A DNA stretch of 55,440 nucleotides from Bacteroidaceae bacterium (GTDB taxonomy: Bacteria > Bacteroidota > Bacteroidia > Bacteroidales > Bacteroidaceae), in assembly GCA_017646665.1 (NCBI GenBank), contig JAGCMB010000011.1, forward strand, positions 1 through 55,440. The letters run 5' to 3'. Under the pieces are notes generated by a model. The model made no database searches, was not told the DNA's origin, and saw nothing but the letters and a program-made list of their open reading frames with translations. Within the stretch, counting starts at the first letter, position 1; each line of letters begins with the position of its first letter. The position numbers were made by a program, and so were the translations under genes. Shown piece by piece: positions 8,176 through 16,930 of this stretch.

Positions 8176-10356
8176 TTACCACCATTTTGTCGGTGTGTCG
8201 CTCATTTCAATGGTGAGCGTGCCGCCCTTGGCAATGTCGCTGTGCTCAATGTATGGCAGGTTATGTGGCTTGCCGTTGAGCTTTATACTCTTTATGTAGA
8301 TGTTCTTGTCGCTGTTGTTTATGGTTTCGATAATGAATTTGCCACCTTTTACAGCGAGTTCGGCGCGGTCAACAATTGGAGAACCGAACCAATAGCGTGC
8401 GCCGGCAGGTTCAACCTGATAGAAACCGAGTGCTGACATCAGATACCAAGCCGACATCTGTCCCATATCCTCGTTGCCCGAGAGGCCGTCGAAATCATTG
8501 CGGTATTGTGTGCCCATTACCTCACGCACACGCTCTGCAGTCTTCTGTGGCTCGCCAAGCATTGTATAAAGGTAGAGGATGTGGTGGCTGGGTTCGTTGC
8601 CGTGGGCAAACTGGCCAATCATACCCGAGATGTCGGGCGATGCATCGCCGTCAACAGCCGATGGTGCAAGGAACAGTGAATCAAGACGTGCAATGCAAGC
8701 CTCCTTGCTGCCGAACATCTGTGCATAGTTGTCGATATCGTGTGGCACAAGCCAAGTGTATTGCCAAGCGTTGCCCTCACAGTAGTCGTTGGCACGGTGA
8801 GCCGCGAAGTATGGGTTGAACGGTGTGCGGAACTTGCCGTTGACATCGACACCGCGAATGAAGCCTGTCTTCTTGTCAAAGAATGTGCGGTAGCTGTGGC
8901 TCATCTTTGTGAAGTGCTCGTAATCGTCCTGCTTGCCAAGTGCCTTTGCTGCGTTGGCTGCGGCTGCGTCGGCAATGGCATACTCCATATCAAAAGCTAC
9001 CGCCTCGCCGAAGATGTCGCAAGGGATATAGCCATATTTGTGACGGAATTCCTTGCCGCGCTCCTCAACGGCTGCGGTCTGCTTTATTGCTGCGAATGCC
9101 GCTTCGCGGTCAAAGCCTTCGATGCCCTTTACAATTGCATCGGCAACAACAGGAATACCAGGGTCGCCCACCATACAGTCTGTTTCGTTGCCCCATAGGT
9201 GCCAAACGGGCAGGTCGCCCTGTTTTTCACATATATCTACCATTGTTGCAACGAATTCACCGGCCTTCTCGGGTTGTATGATTGTCATCAACGGTTGTTT
9301 TGCGCGGTATGTGTCCCAAAGCGAGAAACAGGTATATCGTGGCTTGTCGCTGTTGTATATATTGTCATCGGCACCGCGGTAGTCGCCGTTTACGTCGCTG
9401 AAGAGCATTGGAGCAATCATTGCGTGGTACATTGCAGTGTAGAATATCTGTTTCTGCTCCTCGTTCTGGCTCTCAATTCTCACACGTGCCAATTCGTTTT
9501 CCCACGCATCGGTAGCTGCTGCCTGGACTGCGACAAAATCCCAACCGGGCAACTCGCTTTCAAGTGCAAGCTTTGCTCCGTCGATGCTCACGGGTGATAT
9601 TGCAACTTTTAACATCACCTCCTCGCCGGCAGTTGTGCCGAATGATGCACGGCCGTACATATCTTTATATCCTTTCAGTTCGAAACTCTCGAAAGGCTTT
9701 GCAAACTCGGCTGCAAAGTAGATGCGTTGGTTCTTTGCCCAACCCTTAGAGTAGCGGTAACCAACGATGCGGTTGTTCCCCTCGGCTTGCATAAATGTTT
9801 CGGTGCTTTCGTCCCAACAACCACCATTTTCAAGGTCAAAGACAATGGCTGCATCCTTGCTCTCGGGGAATGTGTAGCGGTGAAGTCCTACACGTGTGGT
9901 TGCTGTCATCTCGGCCTTGATGCCGTAGCGTGTGAGCGGAACGGAGTAGTAGCCGGGCTTTGCAACCTCCTGTGTGCGGTCGGCAGGTGACCATAGACCG
10001 TTGTTTGGTGTGTCAATGGCTCCGCGCTCGTATGTGACTTCGCCTGTCACTGGCATTACTGTAACGTCGAAAAGGTCACCAATACCTGTTCCGCTCAAGT
10101 GTGTGTGAGAGAAACCTATTACCGATGCCTCGTCCTGATGATACCCCGAGCACCAGTCCCATGTTTCGTTAATGCTTGTGGGGCCCAGCTGTACCATACC
10201 GAAAGGAACGCTCGCGCCGACAAATACGTGTCCGTGTCCGCCACTGCCGATGAGTGGGTTGACATAACCGGTCAAATTCTCCTGTTCTTGAACAGGTTGT
10301 TGTGCGCAGGCTGCCAATAGCAGCGAGAACGCCATTATACTGTTTCTGAATCTCAT
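8176..10356 (-). CDS. GH92 alpha-mannosidase, lipoprotein
   Basis: A 726-residue calcium-dependent exo-acting alpha-mannosidase of family GH92, which removes terminal mannose from N-glycans or mannans with inversion. The signal peptide ends LLLAAC with Cys17, giving a lipoprotein likely on the outer membrane. The N-terminal domain opens with YVNPLIGSGGHGHVFVGA and the substrate-binding segment GFSHTHLSGTG. The catalytic (alpha/alpha)6 part carries HGNEPSHHILYLY and GNEDMGQMSAWY, where GNED replaces the alternative GNDD form. It is last in the GH5-ROK-GH92-GH92 operon and its start codon overlaps the previous stop by 4 bp, implying translational coupling. Linkage specificity cannot be assigned safely from sequence alone. 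Confidence 0.94.
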   Translation of the reverse strand: MRFRNSIMAFSLLLAACAQQPVQEQENLTGYVNPLIGSGGHGHVFVGASVPFGMVQLGPTSINETWDWCSGYHQDEASVIGFSHTHLSGTGIGDLFDVTVMPVTGEVTYERGAIDTPNNGLWSPADRTQEVAKPGYYSVPLTRYGIKAEMTATTRVGLHRYTFPESKDAAIVFDLENGGCWDESTETFMQAEGNNRIVGYRYSKGWAKNQRIYFAAEFAKPFESFELKGYKDMYGRASFGTTAGEEVMLKVAISPVSIDGAKLALESELPGWDFVAVQAAATDAWENELARVRIESQNEEQKQIFYTAMYHAMIAPMLFSDVNGDYRGADDNIYNSDKPRYTCFSLWDTYRAKQPLMTIIQPEKAGEFVATMVDICEKQGDLPVWHLWGNETDCMVGDPGIPVVADAIVKGIEGFDREAAFAAIKQTAAVEERGKEFRHKYGYIPCDIFGEAVAFDMEYAIADAAAANAAKALGKQDDYEHFTKMSHSYRTFFDKKTGFIRGVDVNGKFRTPFNPYFAAHRANDYCEGNAWQYTWLVPHDIDNYAQMFGSKEACIARLDSLFLAPSAVDGDASPDISGMIGQFAHGNEPSHHILYLYTMLGEPQKTAERVREVMGTQYRNDFDGLSGNEDMGQMSAWYLMSALGFYQVEPAGARYWFGSPIVDRAELAVKGGKFIIETINNSDKNIYIKSIKLNGKPHNLPYIEHSDIAKGGTLTIEMSDTPTKWW

Positions 10357-12599
10357 TTTGCCTCTTTCTTTAGTGTTAACTTTATGTTTGCATTGTCAAG
10401 CAACTGCTTGTGTGTTATGCGGTAGCCCTGTTGCTTGCCGTTAAGCTCAATTCTGTCAATGTAGTGACTGTCTGCAGTGGGACGCTCACATTCTATTGTA
10501 ATCCCCTCTCCCGGTGTAGCAATATGTACCTTGTCGAATACAGGTGTCGTGATGGTGTATGTCGGTTCTCCAGGGCAGTCGGGGTAGATGCCCATCATTG
10601 AGAATACCGCCCACGCCGACATTGTACCTGTGTCGTCGTTGCCCGGAATTCCATCGGGGGCGTTCTTGTAGTGGTTGTCAAGAATCTTCTTGACCTCTTT
10701 CTGTGTGCGCCACTCCTCGCCCTTTATGCGGCTGAAAAGATAGGCATATACAATGTCGGGCTCGTTGGCCGGGTCATAGTGCCCGTTGTCAAACACGCCT
10801 TGCAGGCTGTTAGTGAATTTTTTCTTGCCACCCATGAGCCTAATTAGTCCGTCCAGGTCATGTGGCACAGCAAATGTATAGCACCACGCCGATGCCTCGT
10901 GAAAACCGGGCACATTCTCGAAATTCTTGCCGGTAGCCGGGTCAAAATCGCCCAGGAACTTGCCCTCTTTGGTAAGTGGGCGCAGTGTGCCGTGCTCCTT
11001 GCAGAAGTATCGGCGGTAGCTCTGTGAACGTTTCCTAAACTCTTTTGCCCGTGCCTTGTCGCCAAGCGAATCGGCAAGTTGGGCAATGGCATAGTCGGCC
11101 GAGCAGTATTCAAGAGCGTGTGAAACGGAGTTGTCTCCCGAAAGGTCGTTCGAGAAGAACCATAGCGGAATGTATCCATCCTTTATATAAGGGTCGATGT
11201 CGGGGCGGATTGGGTTTTTTGCGCCCTCGGTAGTGCCCGACTTGAGCATTGCCTGATATGCTGTTTCAATATCAAAATCGCGCAGGCCTTTTATCCAGCT
11301 GTCGGCAATGACAATTGCAGCTGGGTCACCTTCCATTGTGAATGTTTCACGTCCAAACAACTCCCAACGTGGCAGCCATCCCCAATCTTTGTACATTCCA
11401 ACCATTGTGCGTAGCATATCGGTTTGACGCTCAGGGTAGACGAGTGTCAGTAGCTGGTGCAGGTTGCGGTATGTGTCCCAAAGCGAGAACACGGTGTAGC
11501 GTGTGTGGTCGCTTTTGCCTGTTTCGCCGTTCTCCATTTTTGGGTATTCGCCGTTCACGTCGCTGATGATGCTTGGGTGTATGAGTGCGTGGTAAAGCGC
11601 TGAGTAGAAGATTGTCTGTTGCTCCTTTGTGCCGCCTTCTATGCGTATGCGGCCAAGGTCGTTGTTCCACTGTTCTACCGCTTGTGCGTGGACAGTGTCA
11701 AAATCTTTGTCCTGCTGCTCGGCATTGAGGTTCTCTCTTGCGTTTTCTATTGAAACGAAAGAAACGCCCATTTGAACGGTGATTTGTTCGCCCTCGGCAA
11801 GATTGTCGTAACAGAAACGGTATCCGATGTTGTCGCCGGCAACTTCGCGGAAGTAGTTCTCATAGAGTTTGTAAGTGCCGTCATCGGGAGTCCACTCGGC
11901 TTCAACGCCGGAGAGTTGTGGCTGGAATTTCCATGCGCCTTCACTTGTGGGTGCTTTGGAAACGCGCAGTACAAAATATACGGGGAACACCGCCTGTGTT
12001 GTGTAGCAGAATGTACCAAGTAGCTTGAAACCCTCGACTTCGGTATTGCTCACGCGACGAACCATAGCTCCGCACTCGTTTGTGAGTCCTTGTCCCAAGT
12101 TAAGAATGATGTTGCCTTTTCCGGCCGGGAAAGTGTAACGCTCGTACGAAGAACGTGTCGTGGCGGTGACCTCGGTCTTTATTCCATACTTGGTGAGCTC
12201 GTTGCTGTAATATCCGGGCGATGCCTTTTCGTTTGTATATTCCGAACCGTAGCTGAAATAGTTTACATCGAGTTCTCCGCTTGTAGGCATTACAAGTAGC
12301 GACGAAGCCTCGGGGCATCCGACACCGCTCAGGGCAACGTGGGCATATCCGGTGAAGAACTTGTTGTTGTACTCGTATGGAGCCGACCACCAACGCTGGT
12401 CCTTGTCAAAGACATTGAGGTCGGAACCCATGACATTGAATGGCACGACAGACATCATACCGTTTGGGGTGACAGCTCCGGGGTTCGTTGTTCCAAAATT
12501 GGTCGTTCCAATAAAGGGGTTGACCAAATCGGTCGGTTTTTGCGCCATTGCTATTGCCGGAGTAAGTAACAATAGCAGTGAAATAATCCTTTTTATCAT
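10353..12599 (-). CDS. GH92 alpha-mannosidase, secreted
   Basis: A 748-residue second GH92 enzyme, clearly a different subtype from its neighbour. It has a classical signal peptide ending AIAMAQ with no lipobox cysteine, so it is probably periplasmic. It opens with VNPFIGTTNFGTTNPGA and has GYAHVALSGVG at the binding loop. The catalytic part shows FHEASAWCYTFAVPHD, ANEPDIVYAYLFS and GNDDTGTMSAWAVF, with both aspartates of the latter motif. The pairing of a surface-anchored and a periplasmic GH92 suggests stepwise trimming of one branched alpha-mannoside. It lies 5 bp downstream of the ROK kinase gene and overlaps the next GH92 gene by 4 bp. Confidence 0.94.
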   Translation of the reverse strand: MIKRIISLLLLLTPAIAMAQKPTDLVNPFIGTTNFGTTNPGAVTPNGMMSVVPFNVMGSDLNVFDKDQRWWSAPYEYNNKFFTGYAHVALSGVGCPEASSLLVMPTSGELDVNYFSYGSEYTNEKASPGYYSNELTKYGIKTEVTATTRSSYERYTFPAGKGNIILNLGQGLTNECGAMVRRVSNTEVEGFKLLGTFCYTTQAVFPVYFVLRVSKAPTSEGAWKFQPQLSGVEAEWTPDDGTYKLYENYFREVAGDNIGYRFCYDNLAEGEQITVQMGVSFVSIENARENLNAEQQDKDFDTVHAQAVEQWNNDLGRIRIEGGTKEQQTIFYSALYHALIHPSIISDVNGEYPKMENGETGKSDHTRYTVFSLWDTYRNLHQLLTLVYPERQTDMLRTMVGMYKDWGWLPRWELFGRETFTMEGDPAAIVIADSWIKGLRDFDIETAYQAMLKSGTTEGAKNPIRPDIDPYIKDGYIPLWFFSNDLSGDNSVSHALEYCSADYAIAQLADSLGDKARAKEFRKRSQSYRRYFCKEHGTLRPLTKEGKFLGDFDPATGKNFENVPGFHEASAWCYTFAVPHDLDGLIRLMGGKKKFTNSLQGVFDNGHYDPANEPDIVYAYLFSRIKGEEWRTQKEVKKILDNHYKNAPDGIPGNDDTGTMSAWAVFSMMGIYPDCPGEPTYTITTPVFDKVHIATPGEGITIECERPTADSHYIDRIELNGKQQGYRITHKQLLDNANIKLTLKKEAK

Positions 12600-12604
12600 A
12601 ATAG

Positions 12605-13711
12605 TTATGCCTGTTTCTTGTCAAGTTCGCTAAGTGCAAATGCGTATGCTCCCACTGATACGGCTTTGCTTGCGCCGAGCTTTGAAATTGCTATACCCAC
12701 TCGCTTCTGGCAATCGTAGTCAACGTATCTATCCTCGCCATAGACCTTCACTTTTTTGGTTTCGCCCTTTGCAAAAAGCTCGAATTCATCGGCATTTTCC
12801 AGGTCGTAGACCTTCATTTGCACAAGGCTTACCTCATCACCGCCAAGGGTGCGTAGCTTTGAGCGCATCTCCTCAAGCAAGGCTGGCATAATCCAACGGC
12901 TTGCAGCCGACACGCCACCACCAATGACAACAAGTCCGTCAATGATTGTCACGGCTGTTGAGATTGCAGCTCCGGCAACACGGCCGAGCGATGCAAAGGC
13001 CTCTTTTGCCGCAGCCTGGTTGCCTTCGCGTGTTCCGTCGGCAATTTCACAAATATCCTTTGGAGTGAGCCCGTGGTCGGGGTTACCGCTCTGCTCGCCG
13101 TAAACGCGGCAAACGGCACGGATGGCAACACCGTCCTCAACGATTACATCCGGCATATCTATGTGACGTAGGCAGAATGTTTCAACGCAGGAATTGTCGC
13201 CACGGTTAAGGTTGTTGTCGATTACCACTCCAATTCCGAATCCTGTTCCCAATGTATAACCTATCAGGTTCTTGTACTGCTTTGTTGAGCCAAGAGCCTT
13301 TAGACGGCTGTTTATTTCGGGTAACATACCGCATAGTGCCTCGCCGTATGCGAAGAGGTCGCCGTCGTTATTGATGAACACGGGCACGCCGAATTTGCTT
13401 TCAAGGAAAGCTCCAAGAGCAACGCCATCGCGGAATGATGGAAAGTTTGGCAGATAACCGCCAATGATGCCGTTTGGGTAGTCGGCAGGGCCGGGGAATG
13501 CAAAACTGATGGCAACAGGCTTTTCGTCTAATTTGTCGAATACCTGTTGAAAACCGTTGACCATATTCTGTAGGCAAAGGTCGAGGTCGTGCGACTGTGC
13601 CGGCACCGATACAGGGTCAATGATGAACTCTCCGGCTTTCATTGCGCCGAATACGAAGTTTGTGCCACCCGCGTCGAGTGTGGCAACAATGCGGTTGTCT
13701 TTCTTGTACAT
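12605..13711 (-). CDS. ROK family sugar kinase
   Basis: A 368-residue cytoplasmic ROK protein, probably a hexose or mannose kinase. The ATP-binding motif is TLDAGGTNFVFGA (Asp13 to Asn18). AISFAFPGPADYPNGIIGG follows, then the sugar-binding stretch FINNDGDLFAYGEAL with the likely catalytic Asp116. GTGFGIGVV and IGGGVSAASRWIMPAL supply the second nucleotide-binding part. It lacks the CxCGxxGCxE zinc motif of many ROK kinases and repressors, and has no DNA-binding domain, so a transcriptional role is unlikely. It sits between the GH5 and GH92 genes, which points to phosphorylation of mannose released by them; the exact sugar is inferred. Confidence 0.85.
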   Translation of the reverse strand: MYKKDNRIVATLDAGGTNFVFGAMKAGEFIIDPVSVPAQSHDLDLCLQNMVNGFQQVFDKLDEKPVAISFAFPGPADYPNGIIGGYLPNFPSFRDGVALGAFLESKFGVPVFINNDGDLFAYGEALCGMLPEINSRLKALGSTKQYKNLIGYTLGTGFGIGVVIDNNLNRGDNSCVETFCLRHIDMPDVIVEDGVAIRAVCRVYGEQSGNPDHGLTPKDICEIADGTREGNQAAAKEAFASLGRVAGAAISTAVTIIDGLVVIGGGVSAASRWIMPALLEEMRSKLRTLGGDEVSLVQMKVYDLENADEFELFAKGETKKVKVYGEDRYVDYDCQKRVGIAISKLGASKAVSVGAYAFALSELDKKQA

Positions 13712-13726
13712 AGCTGTTATAAGTTT

Positions 13727-15034
13727 TTATTTTGTTATTGCTTCTGAGTATTCCTTGATGATGTTGATTGTGGTTGTGTCGCGGTCAAAGACCGAATACC
13801 AGCCTTGCGGTTCGTGTGGCGGGTCGCTTAGATAGTCGTCGCCGGCCTGCCATACCAAGTCGCGCGGACGTCCGCTACCGCCCCAACCCCAAAAGTTGCA
13901 ACCCGCGATGGGAGTGCCTTGCGCAATGCCGCTCTTGACCTGTTCAAAAATGTAGCTGTAAAAGATGTCGCGGCTGTCGGTGGGTATGTCTGTCCCCGAC
14001 ACATTCCCTTCTCTGCAGAATCCAAACTCCTCAATGACTAGTGGCTTGTTGAGCTTGCGGGCAAGCTCAATATGCTCGGCAATATATTTGCCGCTCTCCA
14101 GACAGGCGTTGTCAATGCCACTGTCGGGGTTGGAGCGTGGTGCCCATCCCCAGTTTACAGGCCATATATGTATTGTCAGGTAGTCTATGTTCTCGTCGGC
14201 GTGTATCTGACGGCACAGCTCCATGTCCACTTCGCAACCATATTTGCCCTCGCTGCCGGTTGATACAAGATGGTTGGGGTCTATGCTTTTTATAAGTGCC
14301 GCAGCTCCTGAAATCCATTGTGCAAATGCTGTTTTGTTGTCTTTTGCAAAGGGACGCGGCTCGTTGCAAAGTTGCCACGCCATAATTGCCGGTTCATCCT
14401 TGTAGTGGCGGCCGGTGATGCTGTTCTTGCGCGAAACAATGGTCTTTATGTAGTTGTAGTACATTTCAATGGCTTTTGGCTCACGTGAGAAGTTGGCACA
14501 ATAATCCACATATCTGCTGTAGCCACCCTCTTCATTTGTGTTGGGCGAGTCGCCATAACCACACTCTTTCAAGTAGAAACCGTAGCCTCCACTCCAATCC
14601 CAGGCATTGTTGAGATAGATGACTGCATCCATTCCGCGTTTATCAAGCTCGGCAATGACAAAGTCCAGGCCTTCGAGAATAGTGTCATTGAGTATTCCGG
14701 GTGCGGTCTGCAGATATGGTTTTGCCGGGTTTGCAAGTGTGCTGCCGGCATCGGGACCAGTGAGAATTCTAAGATTGGTGACACCAATGCTTTTCAGATG
14801 GTCAAGCTCCAGACAAAGACGTTCTCTGTTGCCACCTTCGCCTTTAGAACCCAGAACCGAGGCGTACCACATGTTGGTGCCTATGTAGCGATAGGGCTTG
14901 CCATTCTTTACAAACTGCGTACCCTGTCGGGCTATGACGCTGCCGGCACAACTTTGACTGTTGTCTTTGTTACATCCGCTGATTATCATTGCTACCATAA
15001 CAATCAGTAACCATATTCTCTTTTGTGTTTTCAT
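13727..15034 (-). CDS. GH5 glycoside hydrolase, beta-mannanase-like lipoprotein
   Basis: From the ATG at 15034 the protein has 435 residues. This start is preferred over one 63 bp upstream because it begins a clean lipoprotein signal MKTQKRIWLLIVMVAMIISGC (lipid on Cys21), and the candidate promoter lies between the two. The TIM barrel shows FVKNGKPYRYIGTNMWYAS, VTNLRILTG, the general acid in WQLCNEPRPF (Glu225) and the nucleophile in LVIEEFGFC (Glu336). These match GH5, with closest resemblance to the eukaryote-like beta-mannanase subfamily (GH5_7). It would cut mannan chains at the cell surface. It is first in an operon with ROK and two GH92 genes. Subfamily and substrate are inferred. Confidence 0.87.
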   Translation of the reverse strand: MKTQKRIWLLIVMVAMIISGCNKDNSQSCAGSVIARQGTQFVKNGKPYRYIGTNMWYASVLGSKGEGGNRERLCLELDHLKSIGVTNLRILTGPDAGSTLANPAKPYLQTAPGILNDTILEGLDFVIAELDKRGMDAVIYLNNAWDWSGGYGFYLKECGYGDSPNTNEEGGYSRYVDYCANFSREPKAIEMYYNYIKTIVSRKNSITGRHYKDEPAIMAWQLCNEPRPFAKDNKTAFAQWISGAAALIKSIDPNHLVSTGSEGKYGCEVDMELCRQIHADENIDYLTIHIWPVNWGWAPRSNPDSGIDNACLESGKYIAEHIELARKLNKPLVIEEFGFCREGNVSGTDIPTDSRDIFYSYIFEQVKSGIAQGTPIAGCNFWGWGGSGRPRDLVWQAGDDYLSDPPHEPQGWYSVFDRDTTTINIIKEYSEAITK

Positions 15035-15055
15035 TTTCAATATATGATATCTCTG

Positions 15056-15063
15056 CGAAGATA
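15056..15063 (-). promoter_or_regulatory. Candidate -7 element of the GH5-ROK-GH92 operon
   Basis: TATCTTCG on the minus strand (15063-15056), with TTTCG about 19 bp upstream (15087-15083). Only 21 nt separate it from the ATG at 15034, so the leader would be very short. It lies inside the longer possible reading frame, which supports the downstream start. Confidence 0.45.
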
Positions 15064-15188
15064 GCAAAAGGATTTTAAGAAACGAAAAACTGTTCACTTT
15101 TTATGCCAAGAATATGCTGTTTTCATTTTATAATGTGTGGTTTTTTATTTTTTTCTTCTTCTCATTGCCTTTTTGGCTACAATTTGTA

Positions 15189-15196
15189 TATCTTTG
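15189..15196 (+). promoter_or_regulatory. -7 element of the SlyD-like gene
   Basis: TATCTTTG is an exact TAnnTTTG match. ATTG at 15164-15167, 21 bp upstream, is the nearest -33-like element. The leader is about 40 nt. Confidence 0.5.
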
Positions 15197-15239
15197 CGAA
15201 TATTGTATAAATGGGTAAATTATCAAAACATTATAAACA

Positions 15240-15818
15240 ATGAAAAACGAAAACAAATATTTGCGTGTGGCATATACACTTTTGTCGCATCGTGACGGTG
15301 AGTGTGAAGAGGTTGAAAAGACAACTCGTGAGCAACCTTTTGCATTCTTGACAGGCGTAGGCTACACCCTCGATTCTTTTGAGGAGAACCTGAAGGATTT
15401 GAAAAAGGGTGACGAATTCGATTTTACAATTCCATTTGCCGATGCGTATGGAGAGTATGACCCCGACCACGTTCAGGATTTTGACCGTGAGGTGTTTACT
15501 ATTGACGGTAAGTTCGATTCTGCACACATATATGAGGGTAATGTGGTTGAGATGATGCGTGCCGATGGCTCGCCAATTCTTGGTACCGTTAAGGAGGTTA
15601 CCCCTTTGAAGGTGGTTATGGACTTTAACCACCCGCTTGCAGGCTGCGACTTGCAGTTTGTGGGTACAGTTGTAGAGGCACGTCCTGCAAAGGAGTCGGA
15701 ATTGAAGAAATTCTACGACTCTTTAAAGGCTTCTTGTAGCTGTGGCGGCGGTTGCAGTGGTTGCAACGGTGGCAGTTGCGGAGGCGACGGTGGTTGCGAG
15801 AGTGGTTGTTGTCACTAA
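15240..15818 (+). CDS. FKBP-type peptidyl-prolyl isomerase, SlyD-like
   Basis: A 192-residue cytoplasmic SlyD-type isomerase and chaperone. Two half FKBP segments flank an inserted flap: GVGYTLDSFEENLKDLKKGDEFDFTI and FADAYGEYDP, then DREVF, the insert-in-flap domain (residues about 75-125), and a return to FKBP fold at MDFNHPLAGCDLQF. The C-terminal tail from about residue 161 is rich in Cys and Gly (SCSCGGGCSGCNGG and onward, ending GCCH). It resembles the metal-binding tail of SlyD but uses cysteine rather than histidine. SlyD proteins bind nickel and assist hydrogenase maturation and general folding (family knowledge); no hydrogenase gene is nearby. It is followed 12 bp later by aroC. Confidence 0.9.
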   Translation: MKNENKYLRVAYTLLSHRDGECEEVEKTTREQPFAFLTGVGYTLDSFEENLKDLKKGDEFDFTIPFADAYGEYDPDHVQDFDREVFTIDGKFDSAHIYEGNVVEMMRADGSPILGTVKEVTPLKVVMDFNHPLAGCDLQFVGTVVEARPAKESELKKFYDSLKASCSCGGGCSGCNGGSCGGDGGCESGCCH

Positions 15819-15830
15819 TGATTGGTTGTA

Positions 15831-16913
15831 ATGAATAGTATTGGCAATCTTTTGCGTCTTACCACATTCGGGGAGTCGCACGGGGTGGCAATCGGTGGTG
15901 TACTCGATGGCTATCCGGCCGGTGTGCTCATTGACGAGGATTTTATCCGCAGCGAGATGAAACGCCGTCGTCCGGGGCAGAGTGCCATTACCACATCGCG
16001 TAACGAAGCCGATGAGGTACAGTTTGTGTCGGGAATCTTTGAAGGATGTTCTACCGGAACTCCAATAGCCTTTACTATTACCAACAATAATAATCGCAGT
16101 GCCGATTATGATAATTTGCGTGAGGCGTTTCGTCCGTCACACGCCGATTATGTATATGACCGTAAATATGGCGTGCGTGACCACCGCGGCGGTGGCCGTT
16201 CTTCGGCCCGTGAAACAGCTGTGAGAGTGTGTGCCGGTGCTTTGGCAAAATTGGCGTTGAGGCATTTGGGCATCAGTGTTGCCGCTTATACCTCGCAGGT
16301 GGGGGATATAGCTCTTGCCGAGGGGTACACTGCATACGATTTGTCACAATCCGAAAATAATGCAGTGCGTTGTCCCGATGCTGCCGTTGCCGAAAGAATG
16401 GAACAGCTGATTCTGGATGTAAAGCGCTCCGGCGACACGGTAGGCGGCGTGGTCACCTGCGTCGTGAAGGGTGCACCAGTCGGTTTGGGCGAGCCGCTCT
16501 ATGGCAAATTGTCGGCCTCGCTTGCATCGGCAATGCTGTCAATCAATGCAGCCAAGGGATTTGACTACGGCAATGGATTTGCCGCTGCTACGGGGCGTGG
16601 CTCACAGCAGAATGATATTTTTTATAATGGTGGGAATGGCGTTGCTACACGTACAAACAACAGCGGTGGCATACAGGGCGGAATTTCGAACGGCAACGAT
16701 ATATATTTCAGGGTTGCATTCAAGCCTGTGGCAACGGTGCTGATGGAACAGCATACCGTTGACAGGGATGGGGCTGAAACGACTTTGCTGTCGCGTGGTC
16801 GTCACGACCCCTGCGTCGTTCCACGTGCTGTGCCTGTTGTTGAAGCTATGGCGGCTTTGGTCGTGCTTGACCATTATATGCTTGATAGGGCAAGGAAAGG
16901 ACTATTTTCTTGA
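15831..16913 (+). CDS. aroC: Chorismate synthase
   Basis: This enzyme converts EPSP to chorismate using reduced FMN, the last step of the common aromatic pathway. The ATG at 15831 gives 360 residues; an in-frame TTG at 15822 is less likely because MNSIGN is the usual family start. All hallmarks are present: [19 protein letters not shown] at the N-terminus, [43 protein letters not shown] with the Asn/Gly-rich loop around [13 protein letters not shown], and [18 protein letters not shown]. The protein is soluble and shows no damage. It lies between a SlyD-like gene and a large membrane protein gene with short gaps, so it may be co-transcribed with both, although no functional link is evident. 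Confidence 0.97.
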   Translation: MNSIGNLLRLTTFGESHGVAIGGVLDGYPAGVLIDEDFIRSEMKRRRPGQSAITTSRNEADEVQFVSGIFEGCSTGTPIAFTITNNNNRSADYDNLREAFRPSHADYVYDRKYGVRDHRGGGRSSARETAVRVCAGALAKLALRHLGISVAAYTSQVGDIALAEGYTAYDLSQSENNAVRCPDAAVAERMEQLILDVKRSGDTVGGVVTCVVKGAPVGLGEPLYGKLSASLASAMLSINAAKGFDYGNGFAAATGRGSQQNDIFYNGGNGVATRTNNSGGIQGGISNGNDIYFRVAFKPVATVLMEQHTVDRDGAETTLLSRGRHDPCVVPRAVPVVEAMAALVVLDHYMLDRARKGLFS

Positions 16914-16930
16914 TTAAGTGAGATGTTTAT

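Noticed and set aside
8176-10356. GNED instead of GNDD in the first GH92, as possible loss of activity
   Set aside because: Glu at this place is compatible with the acidic requirement and I believe both forms occur in active members, so no inactivation is claimed.
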